From Adiantum capillus-veneris (lineage: Eukaryota; Streptophyta; Polypodiopsida; Polypodiales; Pteridaceae): a stretch of 64,000 bases of DNA. Shown here in pieces: positions 1 to 12,122 of the stretch. Position 1 is the stretch's first letter; the number at the start of each line of letters is the position of its first letter. Below the pieces are notes generated by a model. The model made no database searches, was not told where the DNA came from, and saw only the letters and a program-made list of their open reading frames with translations. The translations under genes and the position numbers were made by a program. Where the stretch lies: the NCBI GenBank assembly GCA_014529385.2, contig CM043968.1, forward strand, positions 129,431,018-129,495,017, read 5' to 3'.

Positions 1-990
1 TCTGGTTCACACACTAAGTCTGCACTGACATATTCCTTATAAGTACCAGAAATTTTTTCTCAATACCAAATTGTTTATAGCATCCACATCCTTGTTGCAA
101 GGTGCCAAAATTACCATGCTCTTGAAAAAGGTTGCATGGTAAGAGAGTGTTTCAAGGTCTCCATATATGCAATCAGTAAGTGTTTACAAACTATTTTGTG
201 GTAGCATCATGCAGACCGACAAAGCCACATAATCATGTAGCTCCCCATCACAAACATTACCATTGCCAATATCAAGTGTTCACTGTACAAATTCTCTTTC
301 TCTAACATTATTGCAACAATTGACCACTCGCATGTTCTCTGTTAGAAGCAGAATTTATGTACAGCACCAAATGTATGAGCGGCACAAAGATGCATCAACA
401 ATGTCTACCCTTTCTCCTTCACGTAAAACAGGCTAGATCTATCTAAAATCACCACCAAGGAGGAAAAACCTTTCCGCTAAACAGCATGTTATTATGCATG
501 ACATCTCTTAGTGTCTTACCAAGATCCTCAAAAGAGTGTCTATGTGTCATGGGAGCTTCATCCCATATGATCAATGAAGTCGTTCGCAACAGCTCAAAAA
601 GCTGGCCATTTGCTTTATTATTGCATGTCGAGTCAAAAGTCATATCAATAGGGATCTTGAATCTAAAGTGTGCGATCCTTCCATTGTCAAGAAGTTGTGC
701 TGCAATACCAGATGATGTGCATGCCAAAGCAACCTTTCTCTTCCCGTGTATGTGAGAGAGCAAGGCATTATAAAGATAGGTCTTTCATGTTTCACTTGGT
801 CTATCCAAGAAGAACACAATCCCACTATTCATGCCAATGGCTTGTAAAACCTGATTAAAAGCTTCCCTTTGTCCAACATTCAAAGATGATTCTATTCAAG
901 CAGACAAACCTCTTTGTCCCTCTACATTACACATTAACTCTTCAGCAACAAGCACTCCATACTCACTCATTATTTGCAATTTGCAATTTG
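1..990 (-). pseudogene. Helitron RepHel, C-terminal PIF1-like helicase part (decayed, runs off window)
   Basis: Read on the minus strand, this part resembles the SF1B PIF1-like helicase of plant Helitrons. The order from high to low coordinate is: a segment EYGVLVAEELMCNVEGQRG near 900-975; the Walker A region near 775-800; a long matching block at 763..449 with ASSGIAA-like, RFKIP and LIIWDEAPM (Walker B) motifs; then GGDFR, an LTENMR motif near 330 and a PCNKDVDAIN motif near 80. These are family hallmarks. The gene is dead: the Walker A site reads DRPSET*KTY, so the glycines are lost and a stop replaces one. Several other stops and frameshifts break the frame. The N-terminal Rep part follows at 1000-3626, and the remaining helicase end must lie beyond base 1. 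Confidence 0.85.
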
Positions 991-999
991 CAATCCACT

Positions 1000-3626
1000 T
1001 GGGGAATTCCAGAGTAATCTGAGAGCCTCTTTCCATATTGTTGAAGCATTGTCTCTAAGTTCGACAATGCTTGGTTTTATGTCATGTGTTCACAGATATG
1101 CACTTTAGTTGTGCAAGTCCTCATATGATATACATGGTCCTCAAAAACCTCCTTACAAAAGTGATTCCATAATGCACCAGGACATATCGGCTCAAGAAAA
1201 ACCCAAATGACTACAAATAGTAGTCGTAATTGTTTCCCTGTTTGTTGAAATGAAGCTTCTTCTAAACAAAGAAACCATTCATCATCAACTTGCAATAATC
1301 CCCGTGCATTGCATGGTTCTTTAAAAACGTGTTATATATTCGTCCATTGAAGGTCTGAATATCCTCAAAAGACCTACATCCTTTGCACGTGTTGAGTAAC
1401 ATGTGCAAATAGTATAACTCTCCAGCAGTGGGAATTGTGGTACATTCTTCCAATCACGTCTCCCTTCTGTCTTGGAGTCCATGTTCCACTTGTTGCTTTC
1501 CAAACCCACTTTGTTGGGAAGTCTATGTACAAAAAATCATTGGCCTCTGGATATCTTTGATTTACAACAAACCACTCAGTGAGTGTAGTCTTTATGTCTC
1601 TCTCCCCACTATACTCTGTATAGCCGCTCTGTCATTAAAGAAGACTTGATTTTGGTGAGGTAAATGAACATGGAGGCATTGTATGTCAGGTTTCTCTTTA
1701 TGCAAGTCAAAACCAAATATCTGCCAGATAGCTTCAGATGCAGATACATATCATGCATTAAGATAGTTTGTAACTTCATCTAAAATCCCTTCAGTGTCTT
1801 GTAGAGCAATAGTCTCCTTGTCATCTCCCTTATACACACACTTGTAGAGATATTTCACAGCGGATATAGTGGAGCAAACCTCCACATTGAATGGAACAAT
1901 CCATTTATTATTTATTTTCACGTTCTTATAAACAGTGTGATTTCTATCATCCCTCCTCACTTATGTTGGGTATCCTTTCCTGTCCATAGTAGTTGATCCA
2001 TTGAAGCCGCGAGGGTATTTAAACCTACACTTTTCCTCTACCATACATGGAGCATTTTTATTCAAGTTTCCACATGGACTATGTACATTACACCGATTGA
2101 TAGTGTCCTACAACTGTGGAAACATCACCTTATTAGGAAGCTCCGCACACGCCATCTTATCATAATGGGATGTCTCTGATGGTTTGTGCTCGGGAGAAAG
2201 TATCAATAGAATGTGCGCATGAGGAAGGCCTCTCTTTTGGAACAATCACAAAAATGTGTCCAATGACCTTACCAAAAATCTATTTCTTAATCAACAAGCC
2301 CATCAAATCCTTGAACTTATGGTAAAAAACATGTGCAATAAGATCAGGACGATCATTGGACGTTTGTCCAAGAAATAACGCGTCCTCTATCTCCTTCCTT
2401 CCATCCACGATTGCATGTGAATGTTATGAAGAGATTGGGGTTGCCTCTTTTGCGTACAATTGCCATGGCATCCTGATAAAGTTGGTGCATATAGCGTGGA
2501 CCACCAATATATGATGAAGGCAATACAACCCTCCTTCCAACATTAGCACCCAATAAAGGTTCTCTATCATCCCATGTTCCATCTTGCTCCGATCATGTCT
2601 GTCAAATCTTGATACACCTCATTGCGTAGATCATTTTGATGATTGCGAACCCATAAAAGCCTCAACTCCTCCATACAACTATATGCATCAACAATATATT
2701 GCTGCAATAGCCTACCACCACGTAGAGACAATATGTCGTGCCATCCCTGATTTGCAATCTATACTTGTAGAAATCCATTATAGAAATAAACCTTGTATTC
2801 TCCTCTACTTGCTCTCTGTTTTCTTGTGGCCTATCCAATCGTAGTATGTAGGGATTCTAACCTTCTTCACCACTTGGAAATAGCAACACATATAAGAGAG
2901 GCATGTACAACCTGTGGCAATTTGAGATTCTTTTTAGACCACCACCGGAAAGATTCAACACAGTATCATGATGGCCAATGTTTCTCTCATCCCCTTGACC
3001 AAGCATGATTCCAGCAACTTTCGCACATGTTGGAGCAAGGTACTGCCAGCCATTTGTACGTTTCTCAATGATGACTATCCTTATGTCAGGAATATTGGAA
3101 GTTTGAACCATTGTAGCAAACTTCTTGAAAGCTTGAACATAAGGATTTATGCGATGCATCATTGATTGCAAGATTTCCAAAACGTCTGGTTTGTGTTTAG
3201 AAACATGATGCATCCTATTTTACAACTCATACTCAGTGTCAACAAAATACAACTGAGCAAAGCGAGGGATTTGATCTGATTGTTCTTTTGGCATCATTGG
3301 ACCAATTTTATGATAGATAGATCCATGCACTTTGAAGGTACAGATTCCTTTTCTTTGACAGAGAGATTCATCTATATGAGCACCTAAAGAAGAAAATGCC
3401 AACAAACTATTGTATGCTCTGATATGTTTAAAAATTTCTTACTTCTAGTATTACGTCCGTGCATTAATTCTCTTCATTCTAAAGGAGGTTCACATAATGG
3501 CGGCAAAGAAATACTCCCTGAGTTGCAACAACTCTTACCCACAAATGTGCGAATGGTCTTTGCTTCTATCTTCCAAGCGAAACCACCACAAAGGGAACAT
3601 GAAAATCCAAGCTACCTATGCTGTGA
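1000..3626 (-). pseudogene. Helitron RepHel, Helitron_like_N (Rep) part, decayed
   Basis: Minus-strand fragments in several frames line up in the order expected of a plant Helitron Rep/helicase protein. At 3405..3220 are SSLGAHIDES and FAQLYFVDTEYEL. At 3213..2857 a block ends in YVLLFPSGEEG (family LQYPLLFP.GE.G). At 2553..2353 are VVLPSSYIGGPRYMHQ and a NLFITFTCN motif, typical of the Helitron_like_N domain. At 1960..1751 are NKWIVPFNVEVCSTISAVK and KYLYKCVYKGDD. At 1453..1080 are GELYYLHMLLN and QLRLLFVVI, which lead to the helicase. Stops and frameshifts occur throughout, so no functional HUH nuclease is expected. The 5' portion is separated from this block by the LINE insertion and resumes at 10575. 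Confidence 0.85.
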
Positions 3627-3640
3627 AGTATAGACTTTTT
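3627..3640. repeat. Target site duplication, left copy, of the LINE
   Basis: The 14-base sequence agtatagacttttt ends here and is repeated exactly at 10561-10574, directly after the LINE poly(A) tail. The T-rich target and 14-bp length are typical of L1-type target-primed reverse transcription. Confidence 0.9.
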
Positions 3641-3705
3641 TGAAGTCTTGGCAATATTTGAACTAATCCGCTCGCTGCTGCTGTCCCCCCTACGCTGCGC
3701 CATCG

Positions 3706-3740
<35 letters not shown>
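3706..3740 (+). repeat. Poly(C) tract, 35 C, in LINE 5' region
   Basis: An uninterrupted C homopolymer lies in the 5' untranslated part of the LINE. A second run of 20 C occurs at 3958-3977. The surrounding 3660-4000 region is CCG/CGC/CTG-rich and gives long Pro/Ala or Gly frames on both strands, which I regard as composition artefacts rather than genes. Confidence 0.95.
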
Positions 3741-4340
3741 AGCGCTGCCCGCCTGCCCTCTCTACCCCCCTTGCTACCATGCTTGTCCGCGCGCTGCCCC
3801 ACCCCTGCTGTAGCAGCTCGCGACACTGCCGCTGCTGCAGCCCCGCCCGCCACTGTCGCCGTTGCCATCCTCTGCCGACCCCCTGTTTGCAGCCGCTCCC
3901 ACCATTGCCCCCGCCCGCTGCTTCTAGCGCTCCCGCATTAGCCGTCCCCACCCGTTGCCCCCCCCCCCCCCCCCCCCTCCGGCCCGCCTGCTCTTTTTCC
4001 TCACAGTTGCATCCTGCATATCGATACATACAGCATTAACTCCGTTTTGGGGAAATGCTTTGCGTGCCAAGTTGCAGATTCCGCCCGCCATCCTCTTCTT
4101 ACGCCATAGCAGTAGACATAGATGGAGGCTCCAGCTTCGCCACAGAGGGACTCGCCTGAAGCCCCCTCGCCCGACCCCGCTGGGCCCACCATTCGACTTG
4201 CCCTTTCGCCAACAGAGCAAGCGAGCCTTGCCGCAGAGGTAGAGCGTTTGCAAGCGACTTCGGTCATCTGCAAGGTTCTCGGCACCTGACCTAGCAGAGG
4301 AGAGCTGCGAGACCTTCTTCAGGCCCGCCTTCTCGTAGAG

Positions 4341-5153
4341 GTGGGCAAGATCTTGGATTTCCAGATTCTCGGACGGGGGTACTACCAGCTTGAGTTCAAG
4401 ACTTCCGAGATGGCCTCCAAGGTCATAGCTATGAGTCCACTGGCCATCCGAGCATCACGCGCCCACTTTCGACAATGGCGACATGGTTTTGACCCGACTT
4501 CGGATGTGCTAGTAGAGGAGGCAAACATCCCCATCTCAGTCTGCTTTCCGGGTTTACGGAGGGAGTACCTTCCACTTCTCTCCAGGATTGGCTCTGCCGG
4601 GACTGTCCTGGAGACACCTCGTACGGCAGCATCAGCTGCCAAGGCGACTGGAATCCCTTCAGTTCGAGTTTTGGTCAAAGATACCCACACGCTCCCGAAG
4701 GTCATCCTTCTGCCTCGGGTGAGTGGGGGTTGGTTTAGACAGAGTGTGGAGTACTCGGGTCTCCCAAACTAGTGCTTCATTTGTAGACAGATGGGCCACC
4801 TAGCGAAGGCCTGTCCACAGAGGAGGCCACGACCTGCACCTCAGCCTCAGCCCCAGCCTGCCAAGGCTGGGCCGCAGCCACAACCAGCGGCACAGCGCAC
4901 AGATTCAGATCCACCCTCCGAGCCTAGGGCTCCAGTGGAGGAGGGGTGGCAGCAGGCCCATGGCCGTCAACGCCAAGGGCCACAGCGACAGCCTGGCACT
5001 CAGAGTGGCCCTCAGGTGCCTACTCAGCAGCAGTGGGTTCCCACGGGGAACTGCTTTGGTCCTCTTGAGCAGGAGGAGCCCCCTACTCCAGCCTCCACCT
5101 CCGCTTTACCCTCGCCAGCCGCCCCACCTTCAGAGTTCCCTTCCTCCTCCTCA

Positions 5154-5200
<47 letters not shown>

Positions 5201-5263
5201 TGCTCCCGTCCACTCTCCACCTCGCCCCCCTGCCTCTGTCATCCCACCCCGCTTCTCTTCTCC

Positions 5264-5303
<40 letters not shown>

Positions 5304-5375
5304 AGCTCCTTCTCCCCCTCCTCCTGCTTTAGTACCACAGTCGACTCAGGAGACTGGTCCCTCGCCGGCAGTTAG
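4341..5375 (+). pseudogene. LINE ORF1, gag-like RNA-binding protein with CCHC knuckle (one stop)
   Basis: One continuous frame apart from a TAG at 4770-4772. The N-terminal ~140 codons resemble the DUF4283-type domain of plant LINE ORF1 proteins: an RGYYQLEF stretch, then a FRQWRHGFDP motif, then conserved hydrophobic segments. After the stop comes CFICRQMGHLAKACP, a CX2CX4HX4C zinc knuckle. The residue lost to the stop is most simply a tyrosine just before the knuckle, which is inference. The C-terminal half is Pro/Gln/Ser-rich and includes two pure proline runs encoded by poly(C) tracts. The frame may begin upstream of 4341, since this ATG is internal to a longer alignable region. The protein would coat LINE RNA. 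Confidence 0.75.
5155..5303 (+). repeat. Two long poly(C) tracts within LINE ORF1
   Basis: C runs of 44 (5155-5198) and 39 (5265-5303) bases lie 66 bp apart and code for polyproline in the ORF1 frame. A further poly(G) run of 29 occurs at 37947-37975 in an unrelated LTR. Run lengths in an assembly are uncertain. Confidence 0.95.
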
Positions 5376-6059
5376 GAGATCTCTTGGTAGAGCCTTTGCC
5401 ACGAGTCGCCTAGCGAGAGAGGGTCAGCCCTTCTTGCGGCCCCCTCTGCAGATTCAGACATCCTCCCTTGCAGCTATCCCTCGTGGTCTGACGAGCATTG
5501 ACCTCCGACGCCGCTAGGATTTCTTCGATTACGGGTTCACTTGCTTTCTCGACGGTTCCGCAACAGACCACGAGGCAGCCTGCTTCAGGGTCCATGCTAG
5601 GGGGACAGAGGCCTTGGAATCAGCTGTTGGTTTCTCCTTCCCCCTCTGTGGTAGGACCGAGACAGAGTGGTCCCTCGACTCAGTGGTGGGATGGTTGCAT
5701 ACACAGGTTCTCGAGTTCTCTCACCACATGGGAGAACTTGGAGTTACAAATTTGCTGCAGACTTTGTGGCCACTGGCCAAGTTTGCGGTGACACCCCCAG
5801 ACTCAGCAGGATGTAGGCACATTGTGGTGTACTTTTTCGCTGATACGCAGTGTTTGCCTTGCTATGTATACATTCATGAGGACTCCTAGACAAAGGAGGT
5901 TGCTTTACGCACGGCTCGTTCTGCTTGGGCTTGGGCCAGGCACTCACTGCAGTCTCGCCTATCTAGAGGACGCTCGGATGCGGATTACTCCCCATCCAAG
6001 CCAGCCTCGAAGATAGCCCGTCTTGTTGCTGCGGCAGCATCTGTTCTCTCTCGCTCCCC

Positions 6060-9000
6060 ATGAGGATCATCTCGTGGAACGTGCAGGGACTAGGTGGGCC
6101 CCAGTTTCAGCGATAGCGGGGCCGATTGCGTCAGGAGCTTCAGCGTTGCCTTGTGGGAGGAGAGATTGATCTCCTTATGCTTCAGGAGCACCATTTGTCT
6201 GAGAGCCGCATTCGGCGATGTGGTCAGATTTTGCGTGGACGTTATGATACCTTTTGGTCAGCTACTTTTGGACCTGGCGGCATCCAGGGTGGGGTATGTA
6301 TGACTATTGTGGACTCATTGCAGCAGGCCATTGTGGGCAAAGGGATTATTGTGCCAGGCAGGGCTCAGTGGATTACTATGCAGGTTCAGGGTGGCCTTGT
6401 GGGCTTCCTGAACATCTATGTGCCCAATGTGGCGAGTGCTCGTGCAGAGTTTTGGTCACATATTGTTGAGTCTTTGCCACAGGTTGACCATTGGTGTGTA
6501 GGAGGGGACTTAAACATGTTGGAGGACCCTTCTGACAGGATCAGAAGCAGCCATGCTACTGTGCATAGAGTCGAGTTAGCAGCTTGGGAAAGGTTGACTT
6601 TGAGGGTCTCGGATACATGGCAGCATATGGCTTTGTGAGGCCTCCAGAGAGTCTTGCCTTCTCTAGATCGGACCGCAGAGTGGGAGGAGTGAATCTATCG
6701 CGGATAGATCGCTTCTGCACTAGTGACCACTTCAGTGACTTGGGGGGATCAGTGGGCATCCTGGCAGGGACATCTCTCGGACCATGCACCAATGATCCTC
6801 ACAGTGGCAGACAGGCAAAGGAGTGGGAGCATGATGCTTCGTATTCCAGAGCGGGTCTTGTTGGACTCAGCACTCAGAGAGAGGGTAGAGGCTCTCTGGA
6901 CAAAGGGCATGGACAGCCAGGCTTTACCTACAGACAGAGTGGCCTTAGGCTTAGCTCAGCTTAGCCACTTTTTTCTCCAGGAGTCTCTGGCTCGACGGGC
7001 TGCAGCAAGAGAGGAGGAGCAGTGTCTCAGACGAGGCATTGCTTCACTACAGAGGATGCAGGAGCAGCATCCAGACAGTCCATGGTTGGAGGAGCAGTTA
7101 CAGCAGGCTCGACAGGAGCTTGCTTGCACAGAGGAGAGGCGTCATGAGTTTGCCTTTCACCGACAGGCATCTCAGTGGACTTAGGTGGGTGACAGAGTGA
7201 CAGGTGCTTTTTTTGAGACAGTGGGACCTCGGCACTCGCATGCCAAGGTCAATCAGTTGAGGAGACCCGATGGGTCAGTTGTTTGTGAGCCCGAGGATAT
7301 GCGTGCAGTTGCTACTGACTTTTACCGTGAGTTACTATCGGTTGAGCCCCAGTCAGAGCGACAGGATGCATGCAGGGAGCAAGTTTGGGCACAGATGCCT
7401 TGTCTTGTGACTGAGGAGATGCGCCAGAGGCTAGAGATGCCTCTTCAGCTTGAGGAGCTACACACGGCTCTTAGGGCCCTCCCTCGTGGTAGCTGTCCAG
7501 GTGAGGATGGGCTGACTCCCAGCTTCTTCTTGGAGTACTGGGACCTCCTTGGCCCAAATCTTTGTAGTGCCTTTCAGTACATTCTGCACACATGAGTGAT
7601 GCCAGATAGCATGAGTGAGGGCCTGATTTACCTCATTCCAAAAGAGGGTGGCTCCTTGGATGAGATTCGACGGTGGCGCCCCATCACCATCCTCAACTCA
7701 GCCTACAAAATTCTTGCCAAGGCTCTGAGTTTGAGGATTCAGCCACTTTTGGAGAGCCTTATACATGGGACTCAGATAGGTTTTGTCAAGGAACGCAGTA
7801 TCCTTGACAACATCTTCACTTTCTGGGAGGCTTCTGCCCTAGCACGGCTCCGTGGGGAGGACCTTGTGATTCTTGTTCTCGATTTTGAGAAGGCATACGA
7901 CAGAGTTGACTGGGACTTTCTAGAGGGCACGCTACGCAGGATGGGCTTCTCAAATGCTTTGATCAGAGGGGTGTCAGCTTTGTACAGGCAGGCTCACAGT
8001 CAGGTGCTTTTGACACTAGGCAGAGGTGAGCGCTTCATGCTCACACGATTGGTCAGACAGGGTTGTCCTCTTGCCCCCTTTCTCTTTCTGTTCTATGCGG
8101 AGGCGATGAGCAGATTTTTGGTGTCACAGCAGGTTGGTCTGAGGGGCTTAGCACTCCCTATACGGGGAGATGAGATTCTGGACACTGAGTTTGCCGACGA
8201 CTCAGCCTTGTACTTAGAGGGCCAGGAGGCCAATCTACACAGATGTGAGCAGGCTTTGGAGACCTTCTGTTGTGCATCGGGCACACTGATCAACTGGAGA
8301 AAGATAGTGGCTTTCTCGATTGGCAGTTCTCCTGAGCCAGATTGGATGCCAGGAGAGGGTTTCAGGTGGATTCCTCCAGGGACTGCAGTTTGGTACTTGG
8401 GTTGTCAGGTTGGTTGGGACTTGTCCCCCGAGCAGCAGATTGCTCCTCTTCTCCTGTCCATCAGGAGAAAGCTGTTACATTGGAGCTCAGCACGACTTTC
8501 GCTGGCTAGTAGAGTAGTAGTTGCCAACCAGGTGCTGTTGGCGACTATGTGGTACATCACTTCTTGTTGGATCTTCTCGAGTTCTTGTATCAGCCAGGTA
8601 GAGAGGCTGATCAGCCAGGTAGAGAGGAACTTCCTTTGGTCAGGTCGCGACACTCGGATTGCCCAAGCCAAGGTGGCTTGGTCGGTCATCACACTTCCTT
8701 GTTCTCAGGGAGGGCTTGGGATCATTGATCCAGCAGAGCAGAGCAGAGCCCTTCTTGGAAAGTTCGTTGCGTCAGAGGACTTCTTCCTGGCGAGGAGCCC
8801 TGGAAGGAGTTCTTGCTGCAGAGGCTTCGTGCCAGGGTGCCTTAGTCAGGAGGACCTTGGCAACCTTCTACTAGATGGATATTTACAAAGTTGCGCTGAG
8901 TTGGTTTGAGCAGGAGACTGGAGGACCGATTCGCTGTGAGTTTGCTTCGATCTTGGGAGCTCTTACGGCGTGGCCTACAACAGAGACACCCGACGTGCAT

Positions 9001-10414
9001 GGAGGAGCGCCTACGGCAGCCCCTCGTCTGGAACCTCATGGTTAGCACTCAGAGAGGCCACTTGGTTGGGAGTCGGCCTCATGTTTCTTGGGGTCCCATG
9101 GCAGCAGGTCCAGCGCGCTCTCTAGGTGACTGGCTAGAGTTTACAGGTTTGTCAGAGGTGCAGGCTGTCCAGCTACAGGGCATGAGAGGGGTGCAGAGCA
9201 TGTGTCAGGACATCTAAGAGTCAGTTCCAGCTGGGTGGCTCACGCCTCTCGAGCCAGTAGCACCCGGTGGATGGGAGCCGTCACACGACTAGAGGTTCTC
9301 ATTTCAGTCAGGGCTTGCTCAGAGAGTGTCCCAGCCCTGTTCTTCGAGCTTCAGGGTGGGGGACGATTACAACGAGTTGTTAGAGGCCCCACAGGTAGCT
9401 GAGTGTTGTTTCCAGAGGACCCGAGTTGTGGGCATCTGTGGGAGGACTTGCGTCATAGACCCTGACCCAACAGCTCTTGAGACTGGACACTGGAGGCTAT
9501 GGGCTTGGGAGTGTTGTCCACTGGCACGAGTACAGTGGGATCCTGGTGAGTGGCTATGGAGGGACCCCTTCTCTTCTGCAGACCGCCCAGGAGTCCCCTT
9601 CTTTCAGTACACTCTTCGGCTTGGACGTCATATACTTGCAGCACAGAGAGAGGCCCGCCCCGCTGCAGCACGTCATTGGCAGGAGGAGGGCCTCACAGTC
9701 GAGTTCTTGGCAGTTTTTTGGCAGAGGCTGTGGGACTCCAGATAGCCGAGGCGCGTCACTTTGTTCCAGTGGCTGCTTGCACACAGAGCCACAACAGTAG
9801 GGAGCTGGCTTGTGCATAGTGGTCTCTCGGCCGCATGTGCAGCCTGTGACTAGTTGGTGGAGAGTCAGCGTCATTGTCTTTGGGACTGTCCCTCGGCCCA
9901 GCAGGTGTGGCTACGAGTTCTTCGGTTGATGCCTGCCCTCTCCACGGCTCGACAATACACTTGGGGGGCAGTGGCTTGGTCCACCCTCACGGGCCCGGCA
10001 CTTCAGTTTGAGCTATCTTCCACCAACAGGATGATAGTGATGCAGGGGGGGCGACCTACACTCCAACCTGCTACTACAGAGCTTACTCCACAGGAGTGGT
10101 GCAGTGAGAGAGAGGAGTGTTGGGAGCTCATCAACGGCCTAGCTCTCTGGTTCATCTGGCGGGCCCGCTGTTTCCGCATCTTTGAGGCTCGCCCTGTGCC
10201 ACCAACAGAGACTGTTCGTGACTTTTGGCTAGAGCTGATCCATACTCTCAGAGGACAGCTTGAGGGACTACAGGGCAGCTCCGACCGCAAGCGGGAGCGC
10301 CACGAGGCTTTCCTTCGACTCTGGCGCCCTGGGCCTTTCTACACCATAGTCCAGGGGGTGCTCAGATGGCACTACTGTCCACCTGTGTGGCTCTTCCCTC
10401 CTCCCATCTCTTGA
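6060..10414 (+). pseudogene. LINE ORF2: endonuclease, reverse transcriptase, zf-RVT (multiple stops)
   Basis: The start MRIISWNVQGLG at 6060 is the usual first strand of an APE-type endonuclease. The QEHHLSE, GGDLNML and SDHAPM motifs mark the active site to about 6800. The reverse transcriptase spans roughly 7440-8350: GEDGLTPSFF, LIPKEGG, RPITILNSAYKILAK, LDFEKAYDRVDW, QGCPLAPFLF and the catalytic FADDSALY. Near 9830-9910 is the zf-RVT-like HCLWDCPSAQQVW. The protein ends at 10414. In-frame stops occur at 6114, 6636, 7182, 7593 and 8907. The frame shifts locally between about 6600 and 6780 and again between about 8870 and 9000. It would nick target DNA and copy the LINE RNA, but this copy is dead. 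Confidence 0.88.
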
Positions 10415-10560
10415 TTTAGCCTCATTGTATATATGCTGTTCTTTTCATTGGGAGAGTCTCCCCATCATGCTTGTTGTAGCCCTCTCTTGCAGAGGTGGAT
10501 GTAGCCCTATGGGCAGTTTTCATTACCTAATAGAAGGATCTTTTTCTCGGAAAAAAAAAA
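10415..10560 (+). other. LINE 3' UTR and poly(A) tail
   Basis: A short trailer follows the ORF2 stop. It contains a palindromic-looking GGGAGAGTCTCCCC motif near 10450 that could form a small hairpin for RT recognition (inference), and it ends in 11 A directly before the right target duplication. Confidence 0.7.
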
Positions 10561-10574
10561 AGTATAGACTTTTT
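10561..10574. repeat. Target site duplication, right copy, of the LINE
   Basis: An exact copy of the 14 bases at 3627-3640. It abuts the poly(A) tail, which fixes the LINE 3' end. Confidence 0.9.
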
Positions 10575-10990
10575 GTGAAAAAATGACAACATAGAGATAT
10601 GCATCAAGGATGTTTTTTAGGATAAACGTAGGTGATGGATATGCAATGTGTCGACTTTGGAGTAATCTCCCTCTCTAGAGACAATTATGGGATCCCCGTG
10701 AACATCTCCATTATTGGCTTCCAAATTGCTTTTCACTTCAATCTCCTCAAAATTTTGTGGAAGCATTGGATCAATATCTACATTCGTTGCAACCCTTCCT
10801 TGAGAAAATTCATTGCATTGATTCACATTAATTGCTGGCAATCTTCCAAGCGAGCTACAGTTATCCCCCCTAGAGAGCCGAACTATATTTCTTGCTGCTT
10901 CACGTCGCGTAGCTCAAGAGGCTTGAGAGATCCTACTACTTCTTACATGTCCGAGAGACAACACCTTCGGACCAATAGCCATCTATCCAA
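10575..10990 (-). pseudogene. Helitron RepHel N-terminal leader, severed by the LINE
   Basis: The minus strand continues the Helitron gene on the far side of the LINE. A low-complexity acidic N-terminal segment is readable at 10841..10617 (NVDIDPMLPQNFEEIEVKS). Upstream is an Arg/Ala-rich stretch (ATRREAARNI near 10880-10910), as is common at the start of plant Helitron proteins. The assignment rests mainly on continuity of orientation and position, since this leader is poorly conserved in the family. No 5' Helitron terminus (TC at a 5' boundary) could be fixed, because microsatellite sequence begins at about 11020. Confidence 0.55.
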
Positions 10991-11019
10991 AAAAGAACTC
11001 TTATAATGTGGAGAATCAA

Positions 11020-11142
11020 AGAGAGAGTGGATTTTCCAACTATGTCCATCCCTCTTTCATGTTGGAAACTGAGAGAGAGAGAGAGAGAGAGAGAGTATGG
11101 CCGAGGTTGTCGAAGGAAGAAAGGATTCCCCTTCTTCCACGT

Positions 11143-11191
<49 letters not shown>

Positions 11192-11269
11192 TGTTTTGAG
11201 GGAGAGAGGAGAGACAGGGTCTCTCCCTCTCAAGTATGTTTTGAATGCATCTAACCGCCATAAGGTGGA

Positions 11270-11315
<46 letters not shown>

Positions 11316-11385
11316 GTTGGTGCATAAAACAAATTTGAAGAGAGTGGATTTTTCAACTATGTCCATCTCTCTTTCATGTTGGAAA

Positions 11386-11439
<54 letters not shown>

Positions 11440-11493
11440 GAGAGAGTATAGACAAAGTTATGGAAGAAAGAAAGTATTTCCTTTCTCCCACAT

Positions 11494-11533
<40 letters not shown>

Positions 11534-11694
11534 GTTTTCAGGGAGAGAGGAGAGACAGCCGGGTCTCTCCCTCTCAAGTATGTTTTGAATGCATCTAATT
11601 GCCATAAGGTGGAGAGAGAGAGAGAGTTGGTGCATAAAACAAATTTGGAGAGAGTGGATTTTCAACTATGTGCATCTCTCTTTCATGTTGGAAA

Positions 11695-11738
<44 letters not shown>

Positions 11739-11884
11739 GGCCAAGGTTGTGGAAGGAAGAAAGGATTCCCCTTCTCCCACATGAACTCTCTCTCTCTCTC
11801 TCTCTCTCAAGTATGTTTTGAGGGAGAGAGGACAGACAAAGGGTCTCTCCCTCTCAAGTATGTTTTGAATGCATCTAACCCCCA

Positions 11885-11936
<52 letters not shown>

Positions 11937-12026
11937 GGTACATAAAACAACTTTGGAGAAAGTATGGCCAAAGTTGTGAAAGAAAGAGAGGATTTTCCAC
12001 CTATACCCATCTCTCTTTGATGATGG

Positions 12027-12122
<96 letters not shown>

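Larger units (their letters stand above)
3641..10560 (+). mobile_element. L1-like LINE retrotransposon, full length but inactivated
   Basis: A 6.9-kb non-LTR element bounded by a perfect 14-bp target duplication and ending in a run of A at 10550-10560. It carries a proline/cytosine-rich 5' region, an ORF1 with a CCHC knuckle, and an ORF2 with endonuclease, reverse transcriptase and zf-RVT regions, followed by a short 3' UTR. The full 5' extent is inferred from the left duplication. It has inserted in the opposite sense into a Helitron gene, whose protein-coding remnant resumes at 10575. Both ORFs contain stops and frameshifts, so this copy cannot move by itself. Confidence 0.9.

Noticed and set aside
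3616-4285. Long Gly/Ala/Pro-rich open frames on both strands
   Set aside because: They arise from poly(C)/GC-rich low-complexity DNA in the LINE 5' region, with no conserved motif.
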